Shown: positions 34,948 through 43,953 of the stretch, in pieces
How positions within the stretch are numbered: position 1 is the first letter of the stretch
Layout of the letters: the number at the start of each line of letters is the position of its first letter
Assembly: GCF_000025325.1 (NCBI RefSeq)
Contig: NC_013744.1
Location: forward strand, 186,001-250,000
Direction of reading: 5' to 3'
DNA length: 64,000 nucleotides
DNA from: Haloterrigena turkmenica DSM 5511
Lineage (GTDB): Archaea; Halobacteriota; Halobacteria; Halobacteriales; Natrialbaceae
Notes under the pieces: model-generated
What the model saw: only the letters and a program-made list of their open reading frames with translations
The model's database searches: none
Told to the model about the DNA's origin: nothing
Program-made: the position numbers and the translations under genes

Positions 34948-35345
34948 TCACGGCGCCGTCTCGACGAGAGACACGACGCCGAAGACGTCGTGTGTCTCTG
35001 TGCACGCTCGCTCAGAAATACCCAGGGTAGTGCCGTATTTTGCGTCGAATAGCGTTATAGGTGCGGAAATCGCTCTTTCGGGTCGACAGCAGCGATAGTC
35101 AATAGCGCTGTTCGTTAGGTCGGACCACGGTCTCGTCGATCGCAATGCGATCCGATCGGTGTTCGTTTATCGACCGCAGATCGTCCCTCTCAATCCAATT
35201 ACGAACTGTTGATGGCTCCCAACTGATATCGTTCTTCTATAGAATATTTACAACATCTCAAAGTGACACTTCTCCCTCAAATTGTCCGAGAATACAAGCG
35301 ACTGGCTCCCTATCATCACGTCGATACTGATGAGGTTGTCGACCT
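34948..35345 (-). pseudogene. Decayed IS6-type transposase
   Basis: On the minus strand the best frame from about 35230 reads STVRNWIERDDL, then DRIAIDETVVRPNEQRY, matching the DDE transposases of haloarchaeal IS6-type elements (HNWVxKADL then VAVDETVI). Past QRY a stop and a frameshift occur; LTIAAVDPKE and, in yet another frame, THDVFGVVSLVETAP follow, the expected later blocks. Terminal repeats were not found. The copy is inactive and quite old. Confidence 0.7.
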
Positions 35346-35545
35346 GAAACGTTACTAGAAGGCGACGAGTACCTCGCGCCGATTCTTCTCACGTCGATCT
35401 CGATCGTTAGCAGTCGCTCGCCGCTGCTCACTGCGTCGGAGCACTGATTTCTCCGCCGCTCTTCCCTGATCAGAGAACGAAGGACGACCAGACGACGGCG
35501 GAGCGTGAAACCGACCTGCAGCGCTACTGTAGTCGAGAGTACTGC

Positions 35546-35779
35546 CTACAGCGACCGAGTGGTTGTGAGTAGTTGATCGACGAACTCGTCAATGAGTTCC
35601 ATCGCGGTATCGTACTCGCTTCCGGACGTACTACCGCTATTGATTGGGAGATCGCAGATGGTTATCTCCGCCCGCTCGAGGGCAGTCGGTTCGCCCTCCC
35701 GGCACTCGAGGTCGAGAATCGCGCCAGCGAAGAAACAGTAACATCGGTTCGGATCGCGCTCCTCACTGGTCCGGGCCAC
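35546..35779 (-). CDS. Short paralogue of the neighbouring hypothetical protein (probably truncated)
   Basis: A 77-residue frame with a GTG start whose body (FAGAILDLECREG, RAEITICDLPIN, AMELIDEFVDQLL) matches the protein at 35839-36147 position for position. Its first ~30 residues are missing or replaced, so it looks like the 3' part of a tandem duplication. Function unknown. Confidence 0.45.
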   Translation of the reverse strand: MARTSEERDPNRCYCFFAGAILDLECREGEPTALERAEITICDLPINSGSTSGSEYDTAMELIDEFVDQLLTTTRSL

Positions 35780-35838
35780 ACCTCACAGTTCGGGATACAC
35801 GTCTGTGCTGATGGAGAGTGATTGGCGCGTGTGTACAC

Positions 35839-36147
35839 CTACGGAGAGTGATCGGCGGAGACGAGTTGTTCGTGGAAGTCGTCGAGGAGTTTCCGCGCGG
35901 TATCGCCGTCGCTGTCGGAATTGCGGTGACTGTCGACGGGGAGGTCGTAGACCGTTATCTCCGCGCTGGTGAGTTCCGTTAGCGTCCCCGTCCGACACTC
36001 GAGGTTGAGAATCGCACCGGCGAAGATGACGATCGCCCGACGGTCGTCGACGTCGAGAAACTGGATCTCGAGTCGCTCGAGGATCGTCGTAACGTCGATC
36101 GCCGACGCGAACGTACACTGTTTCGAGACGTCGAGGGCCGTACTCAT
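35839..36147 (-). CDS. Haloarchaeal hypothetical protein, full-length copy
   Basis: A 102-residue protein starting MSTALDVSKQCTFASA, with VIFAGAILNLECRTG and ITVYDLPVDS in the middle and a C-terminal amphipathic helix ARKLLDDFHEQLV. I do not recognise the family. A shorter copy lies immediately downstream on the same strand, with the linking sequence GGAGAGTGAT also repeated. Confidence 0.55.
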   Translation of the reverse strand: MSTALDVSKQCTFASAIDVTTILERLEIQFLDVDDRRAIVIFAGAILNLECRTGTLTELTSAEITVYDLPVDSHRNSDSDGDTARKLLDDFHEQLVSADHSP

Positions 36148-36289
36148 CGTAGTCGTCTACGAGACGCAGTCTAATAGTACCTCGCCTCGTTTCGGAATCT
36201 GTTCGGTGGGATCGCAGAACGCGGTAGCTTCGAGGCATCTCGTCACTCGTCGCAGCAGGGCTTCGTTCCTTCTCGTTCTCCGACCGGTG

Positions 36290-36739
36290 TTATCCACCCG
36301 CATTCCGCCGCTCGATCATGCCGGTGACGGCGTAGTCGAGGACGACTTCGTCGCGTTGGTTCACCACGTTGACTCTCTACGTAACGTAGCCGCGGCGCGG
36401 ATCGTTCTCCGAGGGCCACGTATCGAGCACTTCGGTGCGAAGCGAGAGCGTATCGTCCGGTCTGACGGGTCGTTCCCAGCGCAGGTTGTCCGCGCTGCAA
36501 CCGCCCATTCCCGCACACTCCTGCAGGTAGTTGTCGACGAACAGTCGCATGGACATCGCGGCGGTGTGCCACCCCGACGCGACCAGTTCGCCGAACGCGG
36601 ACTCCTCAGCGGCCGCCTCATCGATATGGAACGGCTGTGGGTCGTACCGCTCGGCGAACTCGACGATTTCCTCTTTCGTGACGTGATACTCGCCGAACGA
36701 CTCGACCGTACCGACTTCGATGTCCTCGAAATAACGCAT
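36290..36739 (-). pseudogene. MaoC-family hydratase with an internal amber codon
   Basis: The frame starts MRYFEDIEVGTVESFGEY, the normal opening of haloarchaeal MaoC/hotdog dehydratases, with HIDEAAAEESAFGELVASG as the hydratase motif. At codon 121, after DPRRGYVT, a TAG interrupts the frame; translation then continues without any shift as RVNVVNQRDEVVLDYAVTG to TAA at 36290, giving the usual length of about 149 residues. A sense codon such as TAC probably mutated. The 120-residue product lacks its last hotdog strands and is probably inactive. Confidence 0.75.
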
Positions 36740-36826
36740 CGGTCGTCAACACGCCGGAACCCGGAAAAAGAACGCCGATTCCGACGCGGTATTAAGACGC
36801 TGGCGGTGGTCGTTCGGCGCGGTTCC

Positions 36827-37693
36827 ATGCGACTGCTCGTACTCGGCGATCTCCACCTCGGCGAGGACGGATTCGACGCCGAGCCACACCCCTCGTGGGA
36901 TCGGTTCGACGCGGCCCTCACCGTCGGCGACGTTGCTCACTCCAGCGTGACCGTAACGGACGGGAAACCGCAGCAGGAGGAACTGGTCGGTATCGAGGAA
37001 GCGCAAGCGTTCTTTCGGCGGCTGGACGATCTCGACGTTCTGGTCCTGACCGTTCCGGGCAACCACGACTATCGACGGCACGCTGACTTGATCCGCGAGA
37101 CGACGCGAGTGCGGAACCTCCATCGCGAGACGTATCCACTCGAGGGATACTGCGCGTTCGGACTCGGAAGCGAGACGTTCGACGCCGGCCCGGAGGTTCG
37201 CTACGATCCCGACGCGGTGACCGAACCGGACGATCCGGACGCGTGGCTTGAGCGGGCGCTCAAGCGTGCCGGCCGCGACGAGGCGGACGCGACCCTCGCC
37301 GAGTTACGCGAGCGAATCGACGCGTTCGACGACCAGTTCGCTACCTACACCGATCGGTACGAGACGCTCCGGTCGCTCGCGACCGGGCGCGAAAGCGAGA
37401 CGAACGCCGGGCGGATCGCGCTGACCCACGTCCCGCCGTTCGACACGTCCCTGGACCGCGTCGCGGAGTCGGTCCCGCGTATCGGCGGCCGCCACTGGGG
37501 ATCGATCGCGCTCAAGAACGTGCTCAACGAGTGCGATATCTCGTTCGTCGCGTGCGGCCACGTTCACGAACGGGAGGGCGTCGCGACCGTGGCCGATACG
37601 CCCTGTCTCAACGCGGGCTTCCGGAGCGCCTACGACGTGACGCTCGAGGGAGACGACGTTTCGATTGTCAATACCGATCCGCTGGTCGAGTGA
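36827..37693 (+). CDS. Calcineurin-like metallophosphoesterase
   Basis: A 288-residue phosphoesterase with all the metal motifs: GDLHLGED (DxH) at the N-terminus, TVGDVAHS (GDxxxx), VPGNHDYRR (GNHD), ALTHVPPFD (H) and ACGHVHERE (GHxH). A helical insertion of about 100 residues (105-200) lies between the GNHD and ALTH motifs. It would cleave phosphomono- or diesters; substrate unknown. ATG 36827 places the first strand MRLLVLGDLH directly at the start. Divergent from the MaoC gene. Confidence 0.85.
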   Translation: MRLLVLGDLHLGEDGFDAEPHPSWDRFDAALTVGDVAHSSVTVTDGKPQQEELVGIEEAQAFFRRLDDLDVLVLTVPGNHDYRRHADLIRETTRVRNLHRETYPLEGYCAFGLGSETFDAGPEVRYDPDAVTEPDDPDAWLERALKRAGRDEADATLAELRERIDAFDDQFATYTDRYETLRSLATGRESETNAGRIALTHVPPFDTSLDRVAESVPRIGGRHWGSIALKNVLNECDISFVACGHVHEREGVATVADTPCLNAGFRSAYDVTLEGDDVSIVNTDPLVE

Positions 37694-37757
37694 TGACGGT
37701 CGATCGAGACCAGCTGCGAGAAGATGCTAGCGTCGAACTACGATAGTCTAATCTACG

Positions 37758-38100
37758 TATCTTAGATATGTTTCTTAGGAAAGTCCTGTGGCTGATGGTG
37801 TGGGATAACTCCGAAGCGAGGCGAGAATACCGACTGTACAGTGCACATCTTAGTTCGATGGATGAGCCAGAGACGTTCTCTCCCTCGGAGTTGCGACTAG
37901 TGCTGTCTACTGGTTGTAGATGAGATAGTGGTGTGTATACCCCATCTAAGATTCTTAGACACGTTTCTTAGACATCTTAGTTTGATGAGCAAGTCCGATA
38001 TTTTCCTTTTTTGGCGTTGCGACTAGTACTGCCTATCATACGTCGATGAGATGGGGGTATGTGTAATAGGTCTAAGTTTCTTAGATAAGTCTCTTAGACA
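37758..38100. repeat. Iteron-like repeats upstream of the ParA gene
   Basis: Three copies of a 23-24 base element share the pattern TCTTAGAYAxGTYTCTTAG: at 37758-37780, 37951-37974 and 38077-38100. Two longer blocks also repeat around them (GTTGCGACTAGTNCTG near 37891 and 38016; CATCTTAGTTYGATG near 37846 and 37974). The region is AT-rich. Such repeats next to parA genes serve as partition sites, replication iterons or autoregulatory operators. Confidence 0.65.
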
Positions 38101-38186
38101 GGGCTCGTAGGGGTCTTACTTAGACATCATATACGTATGGCTTATTTGGAGAACATTCATATCAACGTAGACCATCAGGGTTTCTT

Positions 38187-39062
38187 ATGCTCTCGTACAC
38201 GGTTTACAGTGAGGCTGGAGGCGTCGGGAAATCGTCGCTCACAGCGAACCTCGCTGCCGCGCACGCTCGAGCGGGACTCGACGTTCTCGTCGTCCCGCTG
38301 GATCCGCAGGACGGCGACCTCAGCCGACTGCTCGGCGTCGACGACGACCGCGCCGATCACGAGGCCGACAACCTCGTCCGTCACATGGTCGGCAGTCCTC
38401 GCGGCTCGTTCGACGATTTGATTCAGTCCGCCGAAGGGATCGACGTCATTCCGGAACACAACCTGCTCTCGGATCTCTCCGATTTCCTCACGCGCGAAAA
38501 ACAGCAAGCCGAGAAGCTCGGTGATGCGTACAATATCTACGCCCAACTCCAGCGCGTTCTTCAGGAGGGCGACATCGCCAAGCAGTACGACGTCCTGATC
38601 TGTGACCCGCCGGCGACCGAGTCGGATCACCTCTACAACGCGATCTACGCCACGCGGAACCTCGTGATCCCGGTCGAGCCCTCTGCGAAGGGCGAAGCGT
38701 CGGTCGACGGCCTCCAGCAACTCGCGACGAACTTCGCCGATCAGATGGGTATCGAGGTCGGCGTCCTCGCCGCAGTGCCGAACGGATTCAAGGGAACGAA
38801 CGACCAGACGGAACTGCTCGAGGAAATCTCGTTCCCGACTCCCGAAGTGATCGGCGACCGAACATCGCTGATGGAAGGCTGCTGGAAGCAGCAGTGCTCG
38901 GCGTTCGAGTACCAGCGCGAGCACCGCGACTATCCGCGGGATCACGAACTCGAGACGCTCGCCCAGTTCGATCGCCTCGCCCGCTATCTCGAGGAGCAAC
39001 GCGGAATCGAAGCGCCGCATCCGCCCGAACCCGGTGCGCTCGAGGACGAGGTGACAGTATGA
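38187..39062 (+). CDS. ParA-family partition ATPase
   Basis: A 291-residue ParA/MinD-type ATPase. The deviant Walker A reads EAGGVGKSSLTANLA; LDPQDGDLS is the A' motif, VLICDPPATESDH the Walker B, and IPVEPSAKGEASVDG follows. It starts one frame upstream of a small partner gene whose start overlaps its stop by 4 bases. Haloarchaeal plasmids and chromosomes carry such pairs to segregate DNA, with the repeats upstream as a plausible centromere. Confidence 0.88.
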   Translation: MLSYTVYSEAGGVGKSSLTANLAAAHARAGLDVLVVPLDPQDGDLSRLLGVDDDRADHEADNLVRHMVGSPRGSFDDLIQSAEGIDVIPEHNLLSDLSDFLTREKQQAEKLGDAYNIYAQLQRVLQEGDIAKQYDVLICDPPATESDHLYNAIYATRNLVIPVEPSAKGEASVDGLQQLATNFADQMGIEVGVLAAVPNGFKGTNDQTELLEEISFPTPEVIGDRTSLMEGCWKQQCSAFEYQREHRDYPRDHELETLAQFDRLARYLEEQRGIEAPHPPEPGALEDEVTV

Positions 39063-39529
39063 CTGGGTTCAAGAGCGGCGCGAGCGCTGACGATCCGTTC
39101 AGCGATACTGGCGATGCGGATGACGACCTCGAGACCGAGTCGGCGTCGGCGAGTGAGTCGACCGACTCGGAGTCTCGAGACGAGTCCGAGTCTGCTGAGA
39201 CTGCCGATCGCGAGCAGGGCCAAGAGACGGCCAGCGAGACGACGACTGCTAGCGAAGCGACGACGGACGGCGAGACGGCGACGGACAGCCGTGGCCTGCC
39301 GTGGATCTACGAGCGCAATAGTATCACGGACGGGCGGAAGAAGACTGTCCAACTGCACCTCCAGAAGTCCTCTCTCGACCGCGAACGCGACACGCGGTTA
39401 GAGATCGAAGACGTGCTCGGTGAATCGGTCAAAAAGGCCGATCTCCGCGAAGCCGCGTTGCTCGTCGGCCTCGAGCGTATCGACGATGTCGCCGATCAGC
39501 TTCGCGAGTGGGGATACGATTTCGACTAG
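39059..39529 (+). CDS. Small acidic ParA partner protein
   Basis: 156 residues. The N-terminal ~80 are disordered and rich in E, S, D and T; the C-terminal ~70 (beginning GLPWIYERNSITDGRKKTVQLHLQ) look folded, with a helix-rich end (KADLREAALLVGLERIDDVADQL). Such proteins take the place of ParB beside haloarchaeal ParA genes. The ATGA overlap shows translational coupling. A similar partner follows the ParA fragment at 49.6 kb. Confidence 0.65.
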   Translation: MTGFKSGASADDPFSDTGDADDDLETESASASESTDSESRDESESAETADREQGQETASETTTASEATTDGETATDSRGLPWIYERNSITDGRKKTVQLHLQKSSLDRERDTRLEIEDVLGESVKKADLREAALLVGLERIDDVADQLREWGYDFD

Positions 39530-39649
39530 TCTCGCTGTTCTCCTCAACGAGTGAGTTGGTTGTCCGCCTCTGCGCTAGTTCGCTGAATTGAGACGCTACT
39601 CTCCCTTCCTCACCGAGCGTCGTCAGAACACGCTGCCTTCTGCTTGGCA

Positions 39650-39672
39650 GTCAGAAATCTGTGATTTCTGAC
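39650..39672. repeat. Perfect 10-base-stem hairpin
   Basis: GTCAGAAATC, loop TGT, GATTTCTGAC. It lies about 120 bases after the partition operon and could be a terminator or the end of a small mobile element. Confidence 0.55.
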
Positions 39673-39710
39673 GACGCCCAAAGGTGCGAGTACGGAGGGA
39701 AGACAGCGTT

Positions 39711-39731
39711 CACGAGAGCGTCGCTCTCGTG
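39711..39731. repeat. Perfect palindrome
   Basis: CACGAGAGCG, a single T, CGCTCTCGTG. Together with the hairpin 40 bases earlier it marks a structured stretch without a gene. Confidence 0.5.
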
Positions 39732-39816
39732 CGCGAACGAGAACGCGGAGCGTCTCGTCAACGTCACTCGCTTTTCAACAGGCACACTCAATACACAGCA
39801 CAGTCGACTATTATTT

Positions 39817-40029
39817 ATGCCCGATCTCGTCGTTACGTTATTGATCAGTGCACTCGCTATTCAATTTCCTATCGGTATTTTCATGTACCTCGATGCGAAA
39901 CGGCTCGATCTCAAAAACCCGGAGCTGTACTGGCTGGGTGTGATCGTCCCTGCGGGGGGATTTGCAGTGGTACTGTACTACCTCTCAGAACGAAAGACAC
40001 TCCCGAAGAACGAGCCTGAGACGACATAG
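39817..40029 (+). CDS. Small haloarchaeal membrane protein
   Basis: A 70-residue protein with two membrane helices (VVTLLISALAIQFPIGIFMY and YWLGVIVPAGGFAVVLYYL) separated by DAKRLDLKNPE, ending in a charged tail. This pattern recurs in many haloarchaea; no function is known to me. The ATG lies inside a TATA-like TTATTTATG, so the real promoter must be further upstream. Confidence 0.65.
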   Translation: MPDLVVTLLISALAIQFPIGIFMYLDAKRLDLKNPELYWLGVIVPAGGFAVVLYYLSERKTLPKNEPETT

Positions 40030-40082
40030 ACGCCTTCGCTCGTGTGTGAGATGACCGATCCGAGCGGCTTGCTGGTAGTCGC

Positions 40083-42536
40083 TCACGCGGCCGGGAGCGT
40101 AAACGAAAACGTGGTCCCCTCTCCGGGTTCGGAGTCGACACTGATCTCACCGTCGTGGCGCTCGACGATCCGTTGGCAAAGCGAGAGCCCGATACCGGTC
40201 CCGGGATGCTCCTCGCGGCCATGAAGTCGTTGAAACACCTCGAAGATCTGGTCTTGGTCCTCGGGCTCGATTCCGATCCCCTCGTCGCGGACCGAAATCT
40301 TCCACCTCGAGCCCCGTCGGTCGGCCGAGATTCGGACCCGCGGCGGCTCGTCGCCGCTGTACTCGAGGGCGTTCGACAGCAGGTTCTGGAACACCTGCTG
40401 GAGCTGGCTCTCGTCGCCACGGACCTGCGGGAGCGAATCCAACGTGATGTCGGCGCCGGTCTCCTCGATTTTCACCTGCAGATTGCCGATCGCATCGTCG
40501 ACTATCTCGCCGAGATCGATCGGTTCGAGCGGTTCGCCCTGCGTTTCGACCCGGGAGTACTCGAGCAGGCCGTCGATCATCTTGCGCATGCGCTCGGCGC
40601 CGTCGACGGCGAACTCGATGAACTCCGCGGCGTCCCCGTCGAGCTCGTCGGCGTAGCGACTCTCGAGCAGTTGCAGGTAGCTGGTGACCATCCGCAGCGG
40701 CTCCTGGAGGTCGTGGCTGGCCGCGTAGGCGAACTGCTCTAACCGCTCGTTGGATTCCTCGAGTTTGCGCTGGTACTCCTTGCGCTCGCTCACGTCGCGG
40801 AAGTAGACCGAGAGCCCCGTTTCGGAGGGGTAGGCGTTGAACTCAAACCAGGCGTCGTCGTCTTCCACGTAGATTTCGAAGGTGACGGGCTCTTGTGTCT
40901 CCAGTGCTCGTTCGAACGCCTCCCGATGGCGGTCTTCCGTTCCGTCGGGAACGACGTCCCAGACCTTCTGATCGAGGATCTGCGCTTTCGGTCGCCCGAC
41001 GAGTTCGGCGGCGTGATCGTTGAGGTGGGTAAATCGGAACTCGTCGTCGAGGGCGTAGAACGCATCGGAGATCCGGTCGAGGATCTCGCTCAGTTCGGTC
41101 TCGAGTTCGCTCTTTCGTTGCTCGAGCTGTCGCTCGCGCTCTTTCAGTTCGGTGATGTCCTTGCTGCCCGTGATGATGCGCTCGATCTCCCCGTCCGGTC
41201 CGAAGACCGGCGCCGTATTGACGCGGAAGTGCAGCCGTTCGCCGTCTGGCGGTTCGAATATCAGCTCTTCGTCGAAGATCGGCTCACCCGTCTGCAAGAC
41301 GCGGCCCGACGTCGTCTCCTCAGGCCCGAGGAGTTCGCCGTCGGCGTCGTAGATCTTCCACTCGCCGGTATCCACCGGGTTGTCGGTGAACTCCGACTCC
41401 GTGAGTCCGAACGTCTCTTGGGCCCGTCGGTTGGCCAGTATCGTCTCGCGATCGGCGTTCTGGACCGCGATCCCCACCGGCGCCGTTCGAAGGAGTTTTT
41501 CGGTCTGTTCGTACTCGCGGCGGAGGTCCCGTTCTTGCTCTTTTTGCTCGGTGATGTCGTCTACCGCGAGGACGATCCTCAACTCGTCGTCTTCGGCGTG
41601 TTCGAGCGGCACGGCGGTGATCGAGAGCCACCGGCGTCCGACCTCCGGAACGTCGACCTGACACTGGTAATCGTCGATCGGGTGCCCGGTCTCGAAGACC
41701 CGTCTCCAGGGCCGCTCGTCGGCCGGAATCGGCTCCCCGTCGACGTCGTAGAGGTCCCACGCATCGATCGATGACGGCTCGGACGCCGCCGGCTCGATAC
41801 CGAACTGATCGGCCAGCCGCTGGTTCGCCCGAACGACGTCGCCCGACGGCGTGAGCAGGCCGATACCGACCGGAACCGTCTCGAGGATCTGCTCGGTGAA
41901 GTCGCGCTCTCGCTGCAGTTGCTGTTCGTACGCCCGCCGCTCGGTCATATCGCGAGTGACCGTCGTAAAGCCCTGTAGCGTTCCGTCCTCGTCGCGGACG
42001 GCCGTGATGGTGACGTTCGCCCAGAACCGGGAGCCGTCGGCGCGGACGCGCCACCCCTCGTCCTCGACTCGACCGTCCTCCCGCGCGATGTCGAGGTTCC
42101 GCTCGGGCGCTCCGTCGGCGATAGCCGCGTCGGTGTAGAACGCCGAGACGTGCTCGCCGACGATCTCGTCCGTCTCGTAGCCAGTGATGCGGTTCGCTCC
42201 CTCGTTCCAACTGGCGACGGTACCGTCGGGATCGAGCGTGATGATCGCGTAGTCCGTGACGGCGCTCACGAAGGCCTCGAACTCCGTCCCGTCCTCTCGC
42301 TCGTCGGTCGAGCGCTCGGGTCGCCACCACACTCGAGTCCCCGGCCCGAGTTGCCTCGTCTGCAGTTCGTCGCGTTCCGCGAGCTCCTCGAGGACTCGGC
42401 GTGCGGCCTGGGGAGTACACGCCACTCGATCGGCGACTCCGGGTGCCGTGATCGGCGCGGACGGCTGGTCCAACCCCGCAAATACGTTCCGGACGTCCTC
42501 GCGAGTCACGTCCTGAGCGGAATCGGGACCTCCCAT
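40083..42536 (-). CDS. Multi-PAS sensor histidine kinase with N-terminal winged helix
   Basis: A soluble 817-residue kinase without membrane helices. The first ~70 residues resemble a winged helix (TPQAARRVLEELAERDELQ). Four PAS domains follow, opened by DYAIITLDPDGTVASWN, VPVGIGLLTPSGDVVRAN, APVGIAVQNADRETILAN and ISDAFYALDDEFRFTHLN. HisKA has ASHDLQEPLR with phospho-acceptor H608, and HATPase_c has NLLSNALEYS, DEGIGIEP and GTGIGLSLC. No response regulator gene is adjacent. It probably senses an intracellular or redox signal. ATG 42536 matches the family start; the longer frame is not conserved. Confidence 0.88.
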   Translation of the reverse strand: MGGPDSAQDVTREDVRNVFAGLDQPSAPITAPGVADRVACTPQAARRVLEELAERDELQTRQLGPGTRVWWRPERSTDEREDGTEFEAFVSAVTDYAIITLDPDGTVASWNEGANRITGYETDEIVGEHVSAFYTDAAIADGAPERNLDIAREDGRVEDEGWRVRADGSRFWANVTITAVRDEDGTLQGFTTVTRDMTERRAYEQQLQRERDFTEQILETVPVGIGLLTPSGDVVRANQRLADQFGIEPAASEPSSIDAWDLYDVDGEPIPADERPWRRVFETGHPIDDYQCQVDVPEVGRRWLSITAVPLEHAEDDELRIVLAVDDITEQKEQERDLRREYEQTEKLLRTAPVGIAVQNADRETILANRRAQETFGLTESEFTDNPVDTGEWKIYDADGELLGPEETTSGRVLQTGEPIFDEELIFEPPDGERLHFRVNTAPVFGPDGEIERIITGSKDITELKERERQLEQRKSELETELSEILDRISDAFYALDDEFRFTHLNDHAAELVGRPKAQILDQKVWDVVPDGTEDRHREAFERALETQEPVTFEIYVEDDDAWFEFNAYPSETGLSVYFRDVSERKEYQRKLEESNERLEQFAYAASHDLQEPLRMVTSYLQLLESRYADELDGDAAEFIEFAVDGAERMRKMIDGLLEYSRVETQGEPLEPIDLGEIVDDAIGNLQVKIEETGADITLDSLPQVRGDESQLQQVFQNLLSNALEYSGDEPPRVRISADRRGSRWKISVRDEGIGIEPEDQDQIFEVFQRLHGREEHPGTGIGLSLCQRIVERHDGEISVDSEPGEGTTFSFTLPAA

Positions 42537-43220
42537 GAATGTGTACCGCGTACGGGTCGGATCCGTAAATCCTTGACGTGAGAGACGAGTGCGGGATGAG
42601 TCGTGTTCCTTTGTCCGAGGTACCGTCCGTTCAGTACTACAGCAAACTCGAATACATCGGATCGGAATTTCCACCACAACCATTTGGAAGTAGAGAATGA
42701 ATGGTCGACTAACCGGCGATCGAGTGAGTCTCTTCAACTCGTCGTAATCGTACCGCTTCCAGCCTATTCGTGGTGACCTCTCTATCCGATCCTTGTGTTC
42801 TAGCATTTCTCTCGTCGATCTCGTGGGGAATTACACATCGATAACGGGAGGAGGATGGTTGGGTAGTTCCGCAGATTGAAATTCTCGTACCGACTTGTCA
42901 ACAGTTACACTTCGATGATGGGGGGTGTGGGTCGTGAGTCGAAAATAGAGACCAATTCTGATTCCGATTTCGGCCGTCCGGCGCCTAATCGTTATGAAAG
43001 TCTCGGAGTTGGCTGTTAACGATCGTCTGCAGTGGCTCGTCGTGTTCGGCTATCTACACGATCTGATTATCGTCACAGAGCCGGTCCATCATCGTCGTCG
43101 GATCCCCAGTGAAGGTAAATTCCATGTACATCCCACCGCCCCGTCCACGACTCTTTCACGATGTCGCAATGAGTCCGTACGTCGAGAGTTCTTTACCGCA
43201 CTTCACATACGTCTCTCGAG
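42537..43220. other. Gene-poor stretch with two origin-box-like repeats
   Basis: No intact gene. TTACACATCGATAACGGG at 42831 and TTACACTTCGATGATGGG at 42905 are imperfect direct repeats followed by G-runs. They resemble haloarchaeal origin recognition boxes (TTACACTCGAAACGAGGGG type). The last ~200 bases may hold decayed coding sequence on the minus strand, since one frame reads QWITDELDADQMTRETY before a stop. Confidence 0.45.
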
Positions 43221-43682
43221 TCATCTGATCGGCATCGAGTTCGTCGGTAATCCACTGGTAAATTTTGTAGCCGACCGGACTCGGAACTGAACTTCTTCCG
43301 CGAGCAGAACGACAATGGTTCGGTCTCGATAGGCACGTTCAACCGGGACGTCGATCGTCTCCTCGCGAGCCATGCGGACCCGTTCGTCGACGTACTCGAG
43401 GAGTCGTTTCCGTTGTTTGGGCGTCCAGAACTGTGTCTCGCCGGTCGGTTTGTCTTCGGGAAGGAACTCCTCGGCGCGTTCGGTCTCTGCCGGGTTCGTG
43501 TCGAGCAGTTCAGCCCGAACACAAAACGAGAGGAACGCACGCACGTAGGCGAAGTACGTGTTCGCCGTCGATCCAGCGATCTCTCCATCGATATACTTCT
43601 CTCGCAGCTCGAGGCCGTACTCACGACAGTCACCCGAGTCCAACTTAGCAACTGAGTCGATCCCCTGATCCTTACAGAACAT
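43221..43682 (-). pseudogene. Truncated tyrosine recombinase (integrase) fragment
   Basis: A 153-residue frame that matches the N-terminal SAM-like core-binding domain and the start of the catalytic domain of haloarchaeal phage integrases: TANTYFAYVRAFLSFCVRAELLDTNPA, split here as TANTYFAYVRAFL and CVRAELLDTNPA, then WTPKQRKRLLEYVDE and YRDRTIVVLLAEE. It is cut after VLLAEE, before any catalytic R, H or Y, and also lacks the expected first ~45 residues. It is a relic of an integrated plasmid or virus. Confidence 0.7.
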
Positions 43683-43787
43683 TACAAGGAGTATGGTATC
43701 ATCGGGCCGCTGGCAGTGTTCCTACAGAGATTCTTGTCGAATTTTCTGCCTGCTTCCGATCCTCTGCCCGTCCGAGAGTGAAAACGT

Positions 43788-43950
43788 CTATGATCGTGTT
43801 CCGATCAGACCAATCACCCCCTGTCCGTTCCTGTGCTGATAGAGCCGCTGCTCGTAGTTAATAGTGATACCGACATACCATTTTGCGTGTGGATCTTCGT
43901 CGGGTTCGAGCTTCAGTACGTAGAGCGTATGTAGGTCGTGCGTCTCATCG
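43788..43950 (-). pseudogene. GIY-YIG nuclease domain fragment
   Basis: The frame holds HTLYVLKLEPDED, KWYVGITINYEQRLYQHRNG, the first half of a GIY-YIG-like domain (LYVLKL and YVGIT are the paired motif). It ends abruptly in VIGLIGTRS and lacks a proper start codon, so both ends are lost. Confidence 0.55.
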
Positions 43951-43953
43951 GAA

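Noticed and set aside
37758-38100. CRISPR array
   Set aside because: Only three imperfect units with irregular spacing of 193 and 126 bases and no cas genes.
42994-43290. A 98-codon plus-strand frame in the gene-poor stretch
   Set aside because: Composition is not acidic and the minus strand gives better coding sense in pieces; probably chance.
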